This document shows, piece after piece, positions 35,129-43,741 of a stretch of DNA of 64,000 bases. The stretch spans positions 932,456 through 996,455 of the forward strand of contig NZ_JAPDMS010000001.1 of NCBI RefSeq assembly GCF_026319365.1. Reading direction: 5' to 3'. The notes below the pieces were generated by a model, which saw only the letters and a list, made by a program, of their open reading frames with translations, searched no databases and was not told where the DNA came from. Each line of letters begins with the position of its first letter. The stretch's first letter is position 1. A program made the position numbers and the translations under genes. This DNA is from Methylophaga sp. OBS1. Lineage in GTDB: Bacteria; Pseudomonadota; Gammaproteobacteria; Nitrosococcales; Methylophagaceae.

Positions 35129-35477
35129 GGTGAACACCTCTCTGTTGTTTGATAAGACGAGTTTCGTCTGACGAGCTTACAAAGAGTCCGAACGATACAT
35201 TACAAGCCAACAAATTTTTCGGGACAATTCTGGCTAAGGCTCAGCCAGGGCAGGATGTTGCTTTCTCTGCTGACCTTAATCCAGTCATACGTCTCTTTGA
35301 AAGCAGATTTTGTGAACATGGCGCGTGTATGAGTGTCTTAGTATGTAAACGCCACAAACCAACCGTAACAAATAAAAGCGACTCATCCAAATCATCTGTG
35401 TTTGCAGTCTGATTTTGAGTTCCCTGCACAAAACAGGGTGTTGGGTGAAATAGCGGTTTCAGAGAAAGGAGGCAAAA
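35129..35477. other. Intergenic region upstream of the DJ-1 gene
   Basis: About 350 bases without a supported gene. A TTG-initiated open frame of 87 codons (35149-35412) has no ribosome site, recognisable domain or plausible composition, so I do not call it. A short GACGA/TCGTC hairpin lies near 35155-35170. A very strong AAAGGAGG ribosome site at 35466-35473 serves the DJ-1 gene. Confidence 0.4.
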
Positions 35478-35990
35478 ATGAAAGCCATCATTCTCAGTGC
35501 TGATCACTTTGAAGACAGCGAGGTGACCGAGCCGCTCAAGCAACTGGAGCAGGCCGGTGTTGAATATGATATCGCCTCACTGCAAACCGGCATTATTAAA
35601 GGCAAGAAGGGCACTGAAGTAGTTGCCGGGATGACACTCAATGAAGTCAATACGGCTGATTATGCACTGTTACTATTACCCGGCGGTGAGGCTCCGGCTA
35701 ACTTGAGAAAGTCAGAACGGGCGCTGGATATCGCCAAACATTTCTTCGCCGAAAGCAAGCTTGTCGCTGCAATTTGTCACGGGCCACAGATTCTGGTCAC
35801 AGCTGACTTGTTGAAGGGGCGCAAGGCGACTTGTGTTGAAAAAATTGCCAATGAATTGATAGATGCAGGGGCGGAATATCTTGATGCCCCCGTGGTGATT
35901 GATGAGAACCTGATAACATCAAGGCACCCCGGTGACCTGGATGCTTTCAACAAAGCAATACTGACTAAACTACAACCGGTCAACAGCTGA
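35478..35990 (+). CDS. DJ-1/PfpI family protein (YhbO/YraA-like)
   Basis: A 170-residue cytoplasmic protein of the class I glutaminase-like fold. The nucleophile elbow AAICHGPQIL holds the reactive Cys (about 104) followed by His, and LLLPGGEAP carries the partner Glu region. The YhbO/GSP18 group is linked to stress resistance and to glyoxal/methylglyoxal detoxification. The ribosome site AAAGGAGG is near-perfect, suggesting high expression. A YeaO-like gene follows after 6 bases, apparently in the same operon. Confidence 0.92.
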   Translation: MKAIILSADHFEDSEVTEPLKQLEQAGVEYDIASLQTGIIKGKKGTEVVAGMTLNEVNTADYALLLLPGGEAPANLRKSERALDIAKHFFAESKLVAAICHGPQILVTADLLKGRKATCVEKIANELIDAGAEYLDAPVVIDENLITSRHPGDLDAFNKAILTKLQPVNS

Positions 35991-35996
35991 TTCGTC

Positions 35997-36362
35997 ATGA
36001 CAAACCCAAGCACAATCAAACTGAAGAGAGTCTATGACAAGTCGGCCAAGTCAGATGGTGTCAGGCTGCTTGCTGACCGTCTCTGGCCGCGTGGCATTAA
36101 AAAGACCGAGCTGGACTATGACGACTGGATTAAAGCTTTATGTCCACCCAACGATCTAAGAAAAGCCTGGCATCAGGATGAAATCAGTGATGCCCAGTTC
36201 AAAAGGCAATATATCCAGTCACTCCAGTCAGCGCCTGAGGCAATGGCAGCAGTCGCTCAATTAGCAGAAAAAAAGCCGATTACCTTGCTCTCTGTGGTCA
36301 AAGACCTTGAGCAATCGCATCTGCCGATACTGAAACAGGCCATCATAAACGCGATGAAATAG
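35997..36362 (+). CDS. DUF488 family protein (YeaO-like)
   Basis: A 121-residue protein with the family start IKLKRVYDKSAKSDGVRLLADRLWPRGIKK and the central LRKAWHQD segment. Function is not established for this family. It sits six bases after the DJ-1 gene, so the two are probably co-expressed as a small stress operon. Confidence 0.88.
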   Translation: MTNPSTIKLKRVYDKSAKSDGVRLLADRLWPRGIKKTELDYDDWIKALCPPNDLRKAWHQDEISDAQFKRQYIQSLQSAPEAMAAVAQLAEKKPITLLSVVKDLEQSHLPILKQAIINAMK

Positions 36363-36486
36363 CACTTGCTTATAGCTCGTAAAACAATAGAAGCCACTGA
36401 GGGGTGATGGTTATCTATACAGGTTCACACCACATAAAGCCTTACCCATCAAGCGGGCGTTCCGCCCTGAGGTCATCCTGGATCAG

Positions 36487-36762
36487 GTGAATATGATGAA
36501 TGCGACAATACAACAACTCCAGCAGGACGCGTCCTATATCAGCATCGCTCAAAGATATCCTCATATTGCGAAAAAGCTGGTGATATTCTGGGGCAGTGAA
36601 TTCTGTGAACCCTACCTTGACTCACTGTTTACAGAGACCCGCAACAACACCCGCAGCGGCTTTCCTCCAGACGATATGATGGCGCTATTGAAATTACGTT
36701 TGTTGCATGAAACGCTGTTCAAGTTCGAACGCAAACAGGATGTTTGGACCTTTCCTCATTGA
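36487..36762 (+). CDS. Small conserved-looking hypothetical protein
   Basis: A 91-residue soluble protein with no signal or membrane segment and no motif I recognise. It is rich in aromatic residues (LVIFWGSEFCEPYLDSLF, RSGFPPDDMMALLKLRLLHETLFKFERK) and looks like a compact helical fold. It may start at ATG 36487 or at the ATG codons 36493/36496. It is isolated between the YeaO-like gene and a histidine kinase. Confidence 0.6.
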   Translation: MNMMNATIQQLQQDASYISIAQRYPHIAKKLVIFWGSEFCEPYLDSLFTETRNNTRSGFPPDDMMALLKLRLLHETLFKFERKQDVWTFPH

Positions 36763-36937
36763 GCGCCTAGTTGAATAACATCAGCTTGAACTGATTCTGG
36801 TCAGTAGACCTTGACAGCATAGAGGCAACATAGAACACTCTGTCTGGTACATTTAGCAGCATGACAACCTCAACGGAGAGGTAGAGGTGCAGGACCGATA
36901 AAGCCTCCGCTGCTTCGAAAACAGGTCAGGTTGTTAA

Positions 36938-38563
36938 ATGAAAATGCTATTGCTGTTGCTGTCGCTCTGTTCTTTGTCGCTGTCTACAGGCAGCAGTGCG
37001 GTCTTGGCAGCACAAGCGTCTAATCAAATCCTTCTCACCGAAGCTGAACAAGCCTGGCTCAAACAGAACCCTGAAGTCACTGTGGCCGTCAGCCATGGTT
37101 GGGCACCAGTCGAATTTCTCGATAAGGATCACCAGTTCAAAGGTATTTCTGTTGATTATCTTAAACAGATCGAACAGAAACTACCTATCCACTTTCGTTT
37201 TGTCCGATCTGCCGAAGATCCCGACAACGAAACGGCAGACATGCTGTCAGCGGTAGCTGCGCCGGATAAACTCAATGAGTCTCACTACTCAGTGATTGAC
37301 ACACCTTTCCTGGCGATGCCTTTCGTTATTTTCACGAGGGAAGAAAACAGCATTATCCATGACATAGATGACCTCAATCATAAAAAAGTGGCGGTTTTCC
37401 AGGACGGTGCCGCCGCGCGTGCTCTCGAAAAATATCACCCTCAAATTGAGTTATATCGGGTGGATATCGCTGATGAGGCACTTGTAGCGTTAAATGCCGG
37501 TCAGGTTGACGCATATATCGGTAACCTGGTGGTCATCAACTATGTCGCCAGAAATCTGGGCTTTGCGAACGTCAAAATAGCCGCTGATACGCCTTATGGC
37601 ACAAACCTCTACATGGCAGTCAAAGATAGTATGCCGATGCTGCAGGCGATTTTGACTAAAGGGCTCAACGCGATCACCGAGCAGGAGCGAAACGTCATCT
37701 CAAGAAACTGGGTTGCCGTCACCTATGAACACAAAACGGACCTGACATTACTGATCAGCATCGCCGGATCGGCGGCCTGTTTGATTTTGATCTTCGCGCT
37801 TTGGAGCTGGAAACTGTCCAGTGAAATCCGTTGGCGTAAGGAGATTGAGGCTGAACTCAAGCTTTCCAGGGAAAAAGCAGAATCAGCCAACAAAACGAAA
37901 TCGCGCTTCCTGGCCAATATGAGCCACGAGCTCAGAACACCGCTCAATGCTGTTACGGGGTACAGCCAGCTCATTGAGAGTAATCCGCAAGGGCACTGGG
38001 AAGATAAGAAATATGCCGCTGAAATTTTGAAATCAGGAAAGCACTTACTATATTTAATCAATGAATTACTGGATCTATCTAAAGTCGAATCTGGAAAGGT
38101 GTCATTGCAGATCAAAGCCGTGGATCTGAATGAAACTGTTGAAGAAAGTCTTCTTTTGATAGCCCAGGCAGCCAAAGAAAAACAAATTCATCTGAAGCAT
38201 CACAATCAGCACCCCGTTATCGCCCTCGCTGATCAAAGCAGACTGAAGCAGGTGCTGTTGAACCTGCTCAGCAATGCCATTAAATATAACCAGGCTGGCG
38301 GTCACGTCTCGGTTGAGGTCACTTCGAATGACGGTCATGCCGTTATTCTGATTGCTGATAGTGGACGGGGGATTGCTGAAGAACACCTGGAATTGTTGTT
38401 TGAACCATTTGAGCGGCTCGAAGCAGAAAATAGCCATGTCGAGGGAACCGGTATTGGTCTCACGATATCCCGTCAACTTATTGAGCTGATGCGCGGTTCT
38501 ATCTCGGTTGAGAGCCAGCTGGGGACAGGCAGCCTGTTTGAGGTAAGGCTCCCAATTATCTGA
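36938..38563 (+). CDS. Histidine kinase with periplasmic SBP_bac_3 sensor domain
   Basis: A 541-residue membrane kinase. Signal peptide (about 1-24), one bacterial extracellular solute-binding (family 3) domain (about 30-260, starting EAEQAWLKQNPEVTVAVSHGWAPVEF), one membrane helix (about 270-290), a short coiled segment, HisKA with FLANMSHELRTPLNAVTGYS (His near 334), and HATPase with NLLSNAIKYNQAGG, DSGRGI and GTGIGLTISRQLIE. It resembles the sensor half of BvgS/EvgS but lacks receiver and HPt domains. No response regulator is adjacent, so it is an orphan. The ligand is unknown. Confidence 0.88.
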   Translation: MKMLLLLLSLCSLSLSTGSSAVLAAQASNQILLTEAEQAWLKQNPEVTVAVSHGWAPVEFLDKDHQFKGISVDYLKQIEQKLPIHFRFVRSAEDPDNETADMLSAVAAPDKLNESHYSVIDTPFLAMPFVIFTREENSIIHDIDDLNHKKVAVFQDGAAARALEKYHPQIELYRVDIADEALVALNAGQVDAYIGNLVVINYVARNLGFANVKIAADTPYGTNLYMAVKDSMPMLQAILTKGLNAITEQERNVISRNWVAVTYEHKTDLTLLISIAGSAACLILIFALWSWKLSSEIRWRKEIEAELKLSREKAESANKTKSRFLANMSHELRTPLNAVTGYSQLIESNPQGHWEDKKYAAEILKSGKHLLYLINELLDLSKVESGKVSLQIKAVDLNETVEESLLLIAQAAKEKQIHLKHHNQHPVIALADQSRLKQVLLNLLSNAIKYNQAGGHVSVEVTSNDGHAVILIADSGRGIAEEHLELLFEPFERLEAENSHVEGTGIGLTISRQLIELMRGSISVESQLGTGSLFEVRLPII

Positions 38564-38646
38564 TTATTCAGTATTTATTTTCCTATCTCGGGATTCAATT
38601 TGACAGCCTAACTCATCTTATTGGGTAATAACTGATTGAATTATTA

Positions 38647-38665
38647 GATAATAATAATTATCATT
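38647..38665. promoter_or_regulatory. Fur-box-like site upstream of fecI
   Basis: GATAATAATAATTATCATT, 50 bases upstream of the sigma-factor ATG, is a close match to the 19-base Fur consensus (GATAATGATAATCATTATC). It predicts iron repression of the sigma factor and, through it, of the downstream receptor. Confidence 0.75.
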
Positions 38666-38714
38666 TACAGTGCTTTGCGTTTCTTAGTAACCCGTTCAGG
38701 CACATACCGCATTC

Positions 38715-39248
38715 ATGAGTGATTCTTCCGTTTATTCTCTTGCCAGCTTTGTGGAGCTGTATTACCAGGAGTTGTTGATGCACATCAGACAGCGAACTGG
38801 TTCTCACAGTCTGGCTGAAGAGGTATTACAGGAGACGTGGATCCGTGCTAATTCAAATAACAAATTAATCCCCGACAATCCCCGCGCCTATCTCTATCGT
38901 ATGGCCAACAATTTAGCCATTGACCTGATACGTCGTGAGACTAATAAAAACGCCTATTCCCCCCCGGACAACCCGGTAGACAGCAGCGATGAGAGTCAGC
39001 AGATCTCTTTGGTGCCGTCACCGGAAGAGTCGGTTATCTCCAGACAGGAGTTATCAATTCTGCAAACCGCGATTGAAGAACTCCCTGAAAAATGTAGAGA
39101 AGTATTTCTTCTCTATCGTGGGGAAGGGCTAACGATGCGGCAAATCGCATCCAGTCTCAGCATTTCAGCCAAAACGGTTGAAAAGCATATTGCCCGTGCC
39201 ATGCTGCATTGCCGCAAGCGTTTGCAAGAGGCGGGCCGCCAGATCTGA
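38715..39248 (+). CDS. fecI: ECF sigma factor, FecI-type
   Basis: Iron-starvation sigma factor of 177 residues. Region 2 spans about 8-75 (LASFVELYYQELLMHIRQRTGSHSLAEEVLQETWIR, then PRAYLYRMANNLAIDLIRRE) and region 4 about 115-170 (AIEELPEKCREVFLLYRGEGLTMRQIASSLSISAKTVEKHI). It is followed by fecR and a TonB-dependent receptor, the standard cell-surface signalling set. Its own promoter carries a Fur-like box. Confidence 0.94.
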   Translation: MSDSSVYSLASFVELYYQELLMHIRQRTGSHSLAEEVLQETWIRANSNNKLIPDNPRAYLYRMANNLAIDLIRRETNKNAYSPPDNPVDSSDESQQISLVPSPEESVISRQELSILQTAIEELPEKCREVFLLYRGEGLTMRQIASSLSISAKTVEKHIARAMLHCRKRLQEAGRQI

Positions 39249-39312
39249 TTTATAATTGCTGATTGTTTTCTTACACCCCGTCTATTACACGACAAACTAG
39301 AGCCTCAAGGCT

Positions 39313-39345
39313 GAGTGGGGGAAAACCACTCAACATATCGTCTTA
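39313..39345 (+). promoter_or_regulatory. ECF-sigma-type promoter of fecR
   Basis: GAGTGGGGG (39313-39321), 17 bases, CGTCTTA (39339-39345), 60 bases before the fecR ATG. The same two blocks with the same 17-base spacer occur before the receptor gene at 40501-40533. Here GAGTGG also pairs with CCACTC at 39326-39331. Confidence 0.75.
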
Positions 39346-39405
39346 ATTTTATGAACAATGAGATTATTCTACTCACATATCAAAGCGTAAAGGCAGTGAG
39401 ACAGC

Positions 39406-40422
39406 ATGGATGACCCAAACCGGACTGGCTGGAACGCAATACCAGACGAAATACTGGAACAGGCTGCAGTTTGGCATGCTAATCTGAGGGAATATGATCC
39501 TGAATCGTCTCAGGCCAAGCAGACCCTGCAGCAGTTTGAAATCTGGTTAGCCGCCGATCCAAAACATCAACAGGCTTTTGATGAAATTGTTTTGCTTTGG
39601 GGGCTACTGGATTTACCCGTCAAAGCTTTCGACTCAGAAGCGATTTTGCAATCGTCCGGTAGTCTGCTACAGACAGACCGGCCACGTCACGATCACCAGC
39701 AGAAATCGACACGGTTTGTCCACTTTGCCATTGCTGCCTGTCTGATGCTGTTTATGGTCAGCGGTCTGGGTTGGCAGCTTGGCTGGATAACTCAATGGCG
39801 TAGTGATTACGTGACGATTGTGGGAGAAAAGCTGCCAGTGAGTCTCGTCGACGGCAGTGAAGTCACTTTAAACTCGGAAACCGCCCTGTCCATCGACTTT
39901 TCTGACCGTGAACGGCGTGTTGAGCTGTTTGAAGGTGAGGCCTGGTTTAATGTCAGTCATGACAGAAACCGCCCTTTTATTATTCAAACACCTCACGGTG
40001 AGGTTAAGGTCACCGGCACTCAATTTAATCTTCGGCTTGATCGACGAGGAACCACAGTGAGTCTCACAGAGGGCAGTGTGCGGCTAAATACCGATACTGA
40101 CTCAGCTGCCCTTCATGCCGGTCAGCAAGCCAACCTGGCGAACAGTCGAATTAGTGCCCCCAAAGAATTTGATCAAACTGCGGTCACAGCCTGGCGTCGT
40201 GATCAGTTCGTGTTCTATAACGCTGCGCTTGTTGATGTCGTTGATCAGCTCAACCGCCATCGTCAGGGTCATATCATCATTACCAGTAAAGCGCTGAACT
40301 CACTCAAAGTCAGTGGTGTTTTTTCCACCAAAGCACCTGACGAAGCACTGGCGTTGATACTGGAAACGCTACCGGTTCAACAAACCCGGGTCAGTGACTA
40401 TCTGGTTTTTTTACATTTGTAA
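39406..40422 (+). CDS. fecR: FecR-family anti-sigma/sigma regulator
   Basis: Inner-membrane regulator of 338 residues that relays receptor occupancy to FecI. Cytoplasmic N-terminal domain (about 1-100, with FEIWLAADPKHQQAFDEI typical of DUF4880), one membrane helix (about 107-127), periplasmic FecR domain (about 130-240, DGSEVTLNSETALSIDFSDRERRVELFEGEAWF) and a C-terminal STN-like segment (about 265-338). The promoter carries the ECF pattern rather than relying on readthrough from fecI. Confidence 0.93.
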   Translation: MDDPNRTGWNAIPDEILEQAAVWHANLREYDPESSQAKQTLQQFEIWLAADPKHQQAFDEIVLLWGLLDLPVKAFDSEAILQSSGSLLQTDRPRHDHQQKSTRFVHFAIAACLMLFMVSGLGWQLGWITQWRSDYVTIVGEKLPVSLVDGSEVTLNSETALSIDFSDRERRVELFEGEAWFNVSHDRNRPFIIQTPHGEVKVTGTQFNLRLDRRGTTVSLTEGSVRLNTDTDSAALHAGQQANLANSRISAPKEFDQTAVTAWRRDQFVFYNAALVDVVDQLNRHRQGHIIITSKALNSLKVSGVFSTKAPDEALALILETLPVQQTRVSDYLVFLHL

Positions 40423-40500
40423 CTTCTTTCCCAGATAAAAATAAATAAAAACAGTTACTTGATATATTTTTTGCTACAAAAGTAAATTTTTTAACATTTT

Positions 40501-40533
40501 GAGTGGGGGAAAGTTCAGAATCAACTCGTCTTA
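40501..40533 (+). promoter_or_regulatory. ECF-sigma-type promoter of the TonB-dependent receptor
   Basis: GAGTGGGGG (40501-40509), 17 bases, CGTCTTA (40527-40533), 47 bases before the receptor ATG. Block sequence and spacing are identical to those before fecR, defining the likely -35 and -10 elements of the local FecI sigma factor. Confidence 0.78.
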
Positions 40534-40580
40534 GATGTATTTGGTAATCAATCGTATTAGCAACTACAAGAGAAGCATCT

Positions 40581-42992
40581 ATGACTTACACTGAACATTT
40601 CCTGAGAAATTCCAAACGTCGTGTTCTTGCCGCGGCCATCACAGTGGCATTATCGCCAATGGCGCAAGTTGTTGCAGCCGAGACCGCACCCAATCCGGAC
40701 AGCAGTAGTCAGAGATTACAAACCTGGGATTTAAATATTCCGGCAAAACCTTTACCCCAGGCTATCGCCGATCTCTCAGCGCAAACCGGTATCCAGGTAC
40801 TCTACACAGAACAAAGTGCGTTTGATCAACAAAGCCAGGTATTGAACGGCAGTTATACCCTGCAAGCTGCTTTGGATCAGTTACTGGCAGGCAGCGGCCT
40901 GACAGCAAGGTTTACCGCTGATAATGCCGTTACGGTTGAAAAGGCAGCATCTACTCGGAATCCAGATAATTATGCATTACCTGCGATCCAGGTTCAGGAA
41001 ACGCACCTCGGCCTCAACACAGAGGCTACTGATTCTTATGCTACTGGTGCCGTCAGCCTTGGAAAGGGTGTTGAAGATTTGCGGGAGATCCCGCAATCGG
41101 TCAGTGTGATTACCAGTCAATTAATTAAGGATAAAAATCTGTTAACGCTGAAAGACGCAATGCAAAATACTACGGGTGTCAGCGTTAAGACTTATGGTAC
41201 TGGTACCGCCAACTATATTATGCGGGGTTTTGAGATCAACACCATCAATATTGACGGTATTGAAAGTTCAGCTACTGGTACAGGGACACATGGGCATGGT
41301 GCGCCTGATCTGGCCGCGTATGAACGTGTTGAAGTTTTACGTGGCCCAGCAGGGCTACTACAAGGCTCGGGGGAGCCGGGTGGTTTTATCAACCTGGTTC
41401 GTAAACGCGCGCTGGCTGAGCACAAGGTGGCTTTTCGTGGCTCTGCTAATTCCTGGCCCGGTTACCGCACTGATCTGGATGTGACGGGATCTTTAAACGA
41501 TGCCGGCACATTGCGGGGGCGTGCTGTCGCTGCCTATGAAGATGGTGACTCACATATTGACGACGTCGAGATGGAGAAAAAAGTGTTCTATGGCACGCTG
41601 GAACTGGACCTGAGCAGTGACACTACAATCTCCGTTGGTGCCAGCTTGGAAGATACCGATGACACACCTTATGTGGGGGTGCCTTTGTACGCTGATGGTT
41701 CGTTTGCCCCCATCTCTCGCGATTTATATACCGGTACCAGCTTTAACTACAAAGAAAGTCGCCTGCGTCGGCAGTTTGTTGAGCTTGAGCATCGCTTTGA
41801 TTCCGGTGCTGAAGCCGTGGTGACAATGAATCACTCTGATCGTGATATGAAATATTTGCTCAACTACACCACCTCGCCAATTGATCCGGTCACAGGTAAT
41901 GTTGATCGCTGGTCGCTGTCGGCAGATCAGGAACTGGCAGAGAACAGTTTTGATGCTCATATCAACTTGCCCGTCAACATCCTGGGCATGAAACACAAAG
42001 TACTGCTGGGCGCTAACGGAAGCCATTCAGAAAACAATAACAAAGGCTACATGCGTGACGTGGCCTATCCATCCATCAATGTGTTTGATCCGGGCTCAGT
42101 CAGCAATCCAGTGCCTAACCTGGTACCAGCCTACTCACGGGGTAAAACGGATACCCGTGAGCGGGGGCTTTACTTCAAAACCACTTCCAATCTGACCGAA
42201 GCAACCAAGTTGATTTTGGGGGGGCGAGTTACCGATTGGAAAACCGATGCTATGGGGTCGGTGTCCGAGTTTGATAATGAATTCACACCATACGGTGGCC
42301 TGGTTTATGATTTGAATGACACGACCACGCTGTATGTCAGTGCGGCCGAATCCTTCGTCCCGCAAACCAATCTGGATGCCAATGAAAAACTGCTCGACCC
42401 GAGAACCGGCACCCAGTATGAGATCGGTATGAAAGGCATCCTTAATAACGGCGCTGCCAACTACCAAATGGCCGTGTTCGAGTTGACTGATAAGAACCGT
42501 GCTATCAATGACCCCAATAACCCGACTTTTTCTATTGCCGGCGGCAAGGTTCGCGCCCGTGGTTTTGAAGCCGAGATTTCCGGCAGCCTGTTTGACAAGC
42601 TGGACGTTTTGGCCGGCTATGCCTATACCGATACCGAGCAACTCGAAGCCGCTGATCCGGATGCAGAAGGCAATATCTTTAATCCCGATGCGCCGGAACA
42701 CAGCCTGAGACTGTGGGGTAAATATAACTTTAACCAGCAGTGGGCTGCGGGTCTGGGCGCCGAGTACAACAGCGGTACCTTCTATGAGTCAGGCAATGTT
42801 AAATGGGAGCAGGGCGGTTACACAACGTTGTCTGCGATGGTGGCTTACCAACTCAGTAATGACAGCCGTTTCATTCTAAATGGCACTAACTTGACTGATA
42901 AACGCTATTACAGCCGGGTGTCTGGACCTACCCGTCAAAGTTATTTCGGTGAGCCATTGAAAGTTACCCTGACTTTTGAAACGCAATTCTGA
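40581..42992 (+). CDS. TonB-dependent siderophore receptor with STN signalling domain
   Basis: Outer-membrane receptor of 803 residues (FecA/FpvA/FoxA class). Signal peptide about 1-33 (AQVVAAE), STN signalling domain about 48-115 (LNIPAKPLPQAIADLSAQTGIQVLY), plug about 150-280 with the siderophore-receptor signature DLREIPQSVSVITSQLI, then a 22-strand barrel ending in TLTFETQF with the terminal Phe. The STN domain fits signalling through FecR. Which siderophore it takes cannot be told; no synthesis genes are near, so a xenosiderophore is possible. Confidence 0.95.
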   Translation: MTYTEHFLRNSKRRVLAAAITVALSPMAQVVAAETAPNPDSSSQRLQTWDLNIPAKPLPQAIADLSAQTGIQVLYTEQSAFDQQSQVLNGSYTLQAALDQLLAGSGLTARFTADNAVTVEKAASTRNPDNYALPAIQVQETHLGLNTEATDSYATGAVSLGKGVEDLREIPQSVSVITSQLIKDKNLLTLKDAMQNTTGVSVKTYGTGTANYIMRGFEINTINIDGIESSATGTGTHGHGAPDLAAYERVEVLRGPAGLLQGSGEPGGFINLVRKRALAEHKVAFRGSANSWPGYRTDLDVTGSLNDAGTLRGRAVAAYEDGDSHIDDVEMEKKVFYGTLELDLSSDTTISVGASLEDTDDTPYVGVPLYADGSFAPISRDLYTGTSFNYKESRLRRQFVELEHRFDSGAEAVVTMNHSDRDMKYLLNYTTSPIDPVTGNVDRWSLSADQELAENSFDAHINLPVNILGMKHKVLLGANGSHSENNNKGYMRDVAYPSINVFDPGSVSNPVPNLVPAYSRGKTDTRERGLYFKTTSNLTEATKLILGGRVTDWKTDAMGSVSEFDNEFTPYGGLVYDLNDTTTLYVSAAESFVPQTNLDANEKLLDPRTGTQYEIGMKGILNNGAANYQMAVFELTDKNRAINDPNNPTFSIAGGKVRARGFEAEISGSLFDKLDVLAGYAYTDTEQLEAADPDAEGNIFNPDAPEHSLRLWGKYNFNQQWAAGLGAEYNSGTFYESGNVKWEQGGYTTLSAMVAYQLSNDSRFILNGTNLTDKRYYSRVSGPTRQSYFGEPLKVTLTFETQF

Positions 42993-43008
42993 GAGCACTT
43001 GCCAATAC

Positions 43009-43036
43009 AGCGCTTCCGGCACTACCCGGAAGCGCT
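43009..43036 (+). terminator. Hairpin after the TonB-dependent receptor gene
   Basis: Perfect 11-bp stem AGCGCTTCCGG/CCGGAAGCGCT (43009-43019 with 43026-43036) and a 6-base loop, 17 bases after the receptor stop. The tail is A/T-rich but lacks a clean T-run. Probable terminator of the iron operon. Confidence 0.6.
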
Positions 43037-43141
43037 AATCTATAAACCATACTCAAATCAATCCCATGAGCATATGGCAGGCATTGCTATGACGCTGGCC
43101 GCTACTTTATACGTCATCTGCTCAGCTGTATTACTGGTAAC

Positions 43142-43741
43142 TTAGACATCAGTTATATCATTGACGGTGTCGATATCCCGATAAATACCCTCGTCAGGGC
43201 TGTTGATAAGCAAGATTTGGCCGGCATAGACAGACAGAATGTCTCGTGCGCCCTTATCACCGTTTAAAGCCAGTAGTTGCGGCAAAAATGCAGCCGCAAA
43301 GCCGACCGGGTGACCACGACGACCGTTATATTCAGGCTGGGTTATCGCCGCGCCTTCTTGTAGAAGTGCTTGTGACTCTGCAATCACAGGGGATTGAATA
43401 AAAGGCATATCAGCCAGTCCAACCAGCCAGCCATCGGCCTGCTGATTGGCTTTGATGCCCCTGACCAGTGAGGCGGCCATCCCCTTGTGCGCATTCTCGG
43501 CGGTTATCAGTGTTAAGCGGGATGAAAATGGTGACTGACTAAGCAGATTGAGCAGGGCGGTATTATCAGCCCGGATAACCACATTGACTTGAGGAAACAC
43601 TTCAAGCCAGGGATTTAAAGCATGCAAAATCAGTGGCTTGGCCTCACTCTGATAAGACATGACATGAAGCAGCTTATCACTGCCAAAGCGGCGTGATTGA
43701 CCGGCTGCCAGCAGAATAGGGCAGATGGATCGTGCTGTCAT
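43142..43741 (-). CDS. Molybdenum cofactor nucleotidyltransferase (MocA/MobA-like)
   Basis: A 199-residue NTP-transferase with the nucleotide-binding start PILLAAGQSRRFGSDKLL and the DMPFI motif (GLADMPFIQSP). The MocA type adds CMP to molybdopterin for xanthine-oxidase-family enzymes, which suits the adjacent molybdenum hydroxylase genes; MobA would give the GMP form. It abuts the XdhC-like gene with no spacer and is last in the operon. Confidence 0.87.
   Translation of the reverse strand: MTARSICPILLAAGQSRRFGSDKLLHVMSYQSEAKPLILHALNPWLEVFPQVNVVIRADNTALLNLLSQSPFSSRLTLITAENAHKGMAASLVRGIKANQQADGWLVGLADMPFIQSPVIAESQALLQEGAAITQPEYNGRRGHPVGFAAAFLPQLLALNGDKGARDILSVYAGQILLINSPDEGIYRDIDTVNDITDV

Noticed and set aside
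35149..35412. An 87-codon TTG-started frame before the DJ-1 gene
   Set aside because: No ribosome site, no family, unusual Cys/Ser-rich end; more likely the upstream regulatory region.
36487..36762. Possible transposase or toxin-antitoxin remnant
   Set aside because: No catalytic or DNA-binding motif and no inverted repeats nearby; kept only as a hypothetical protein.
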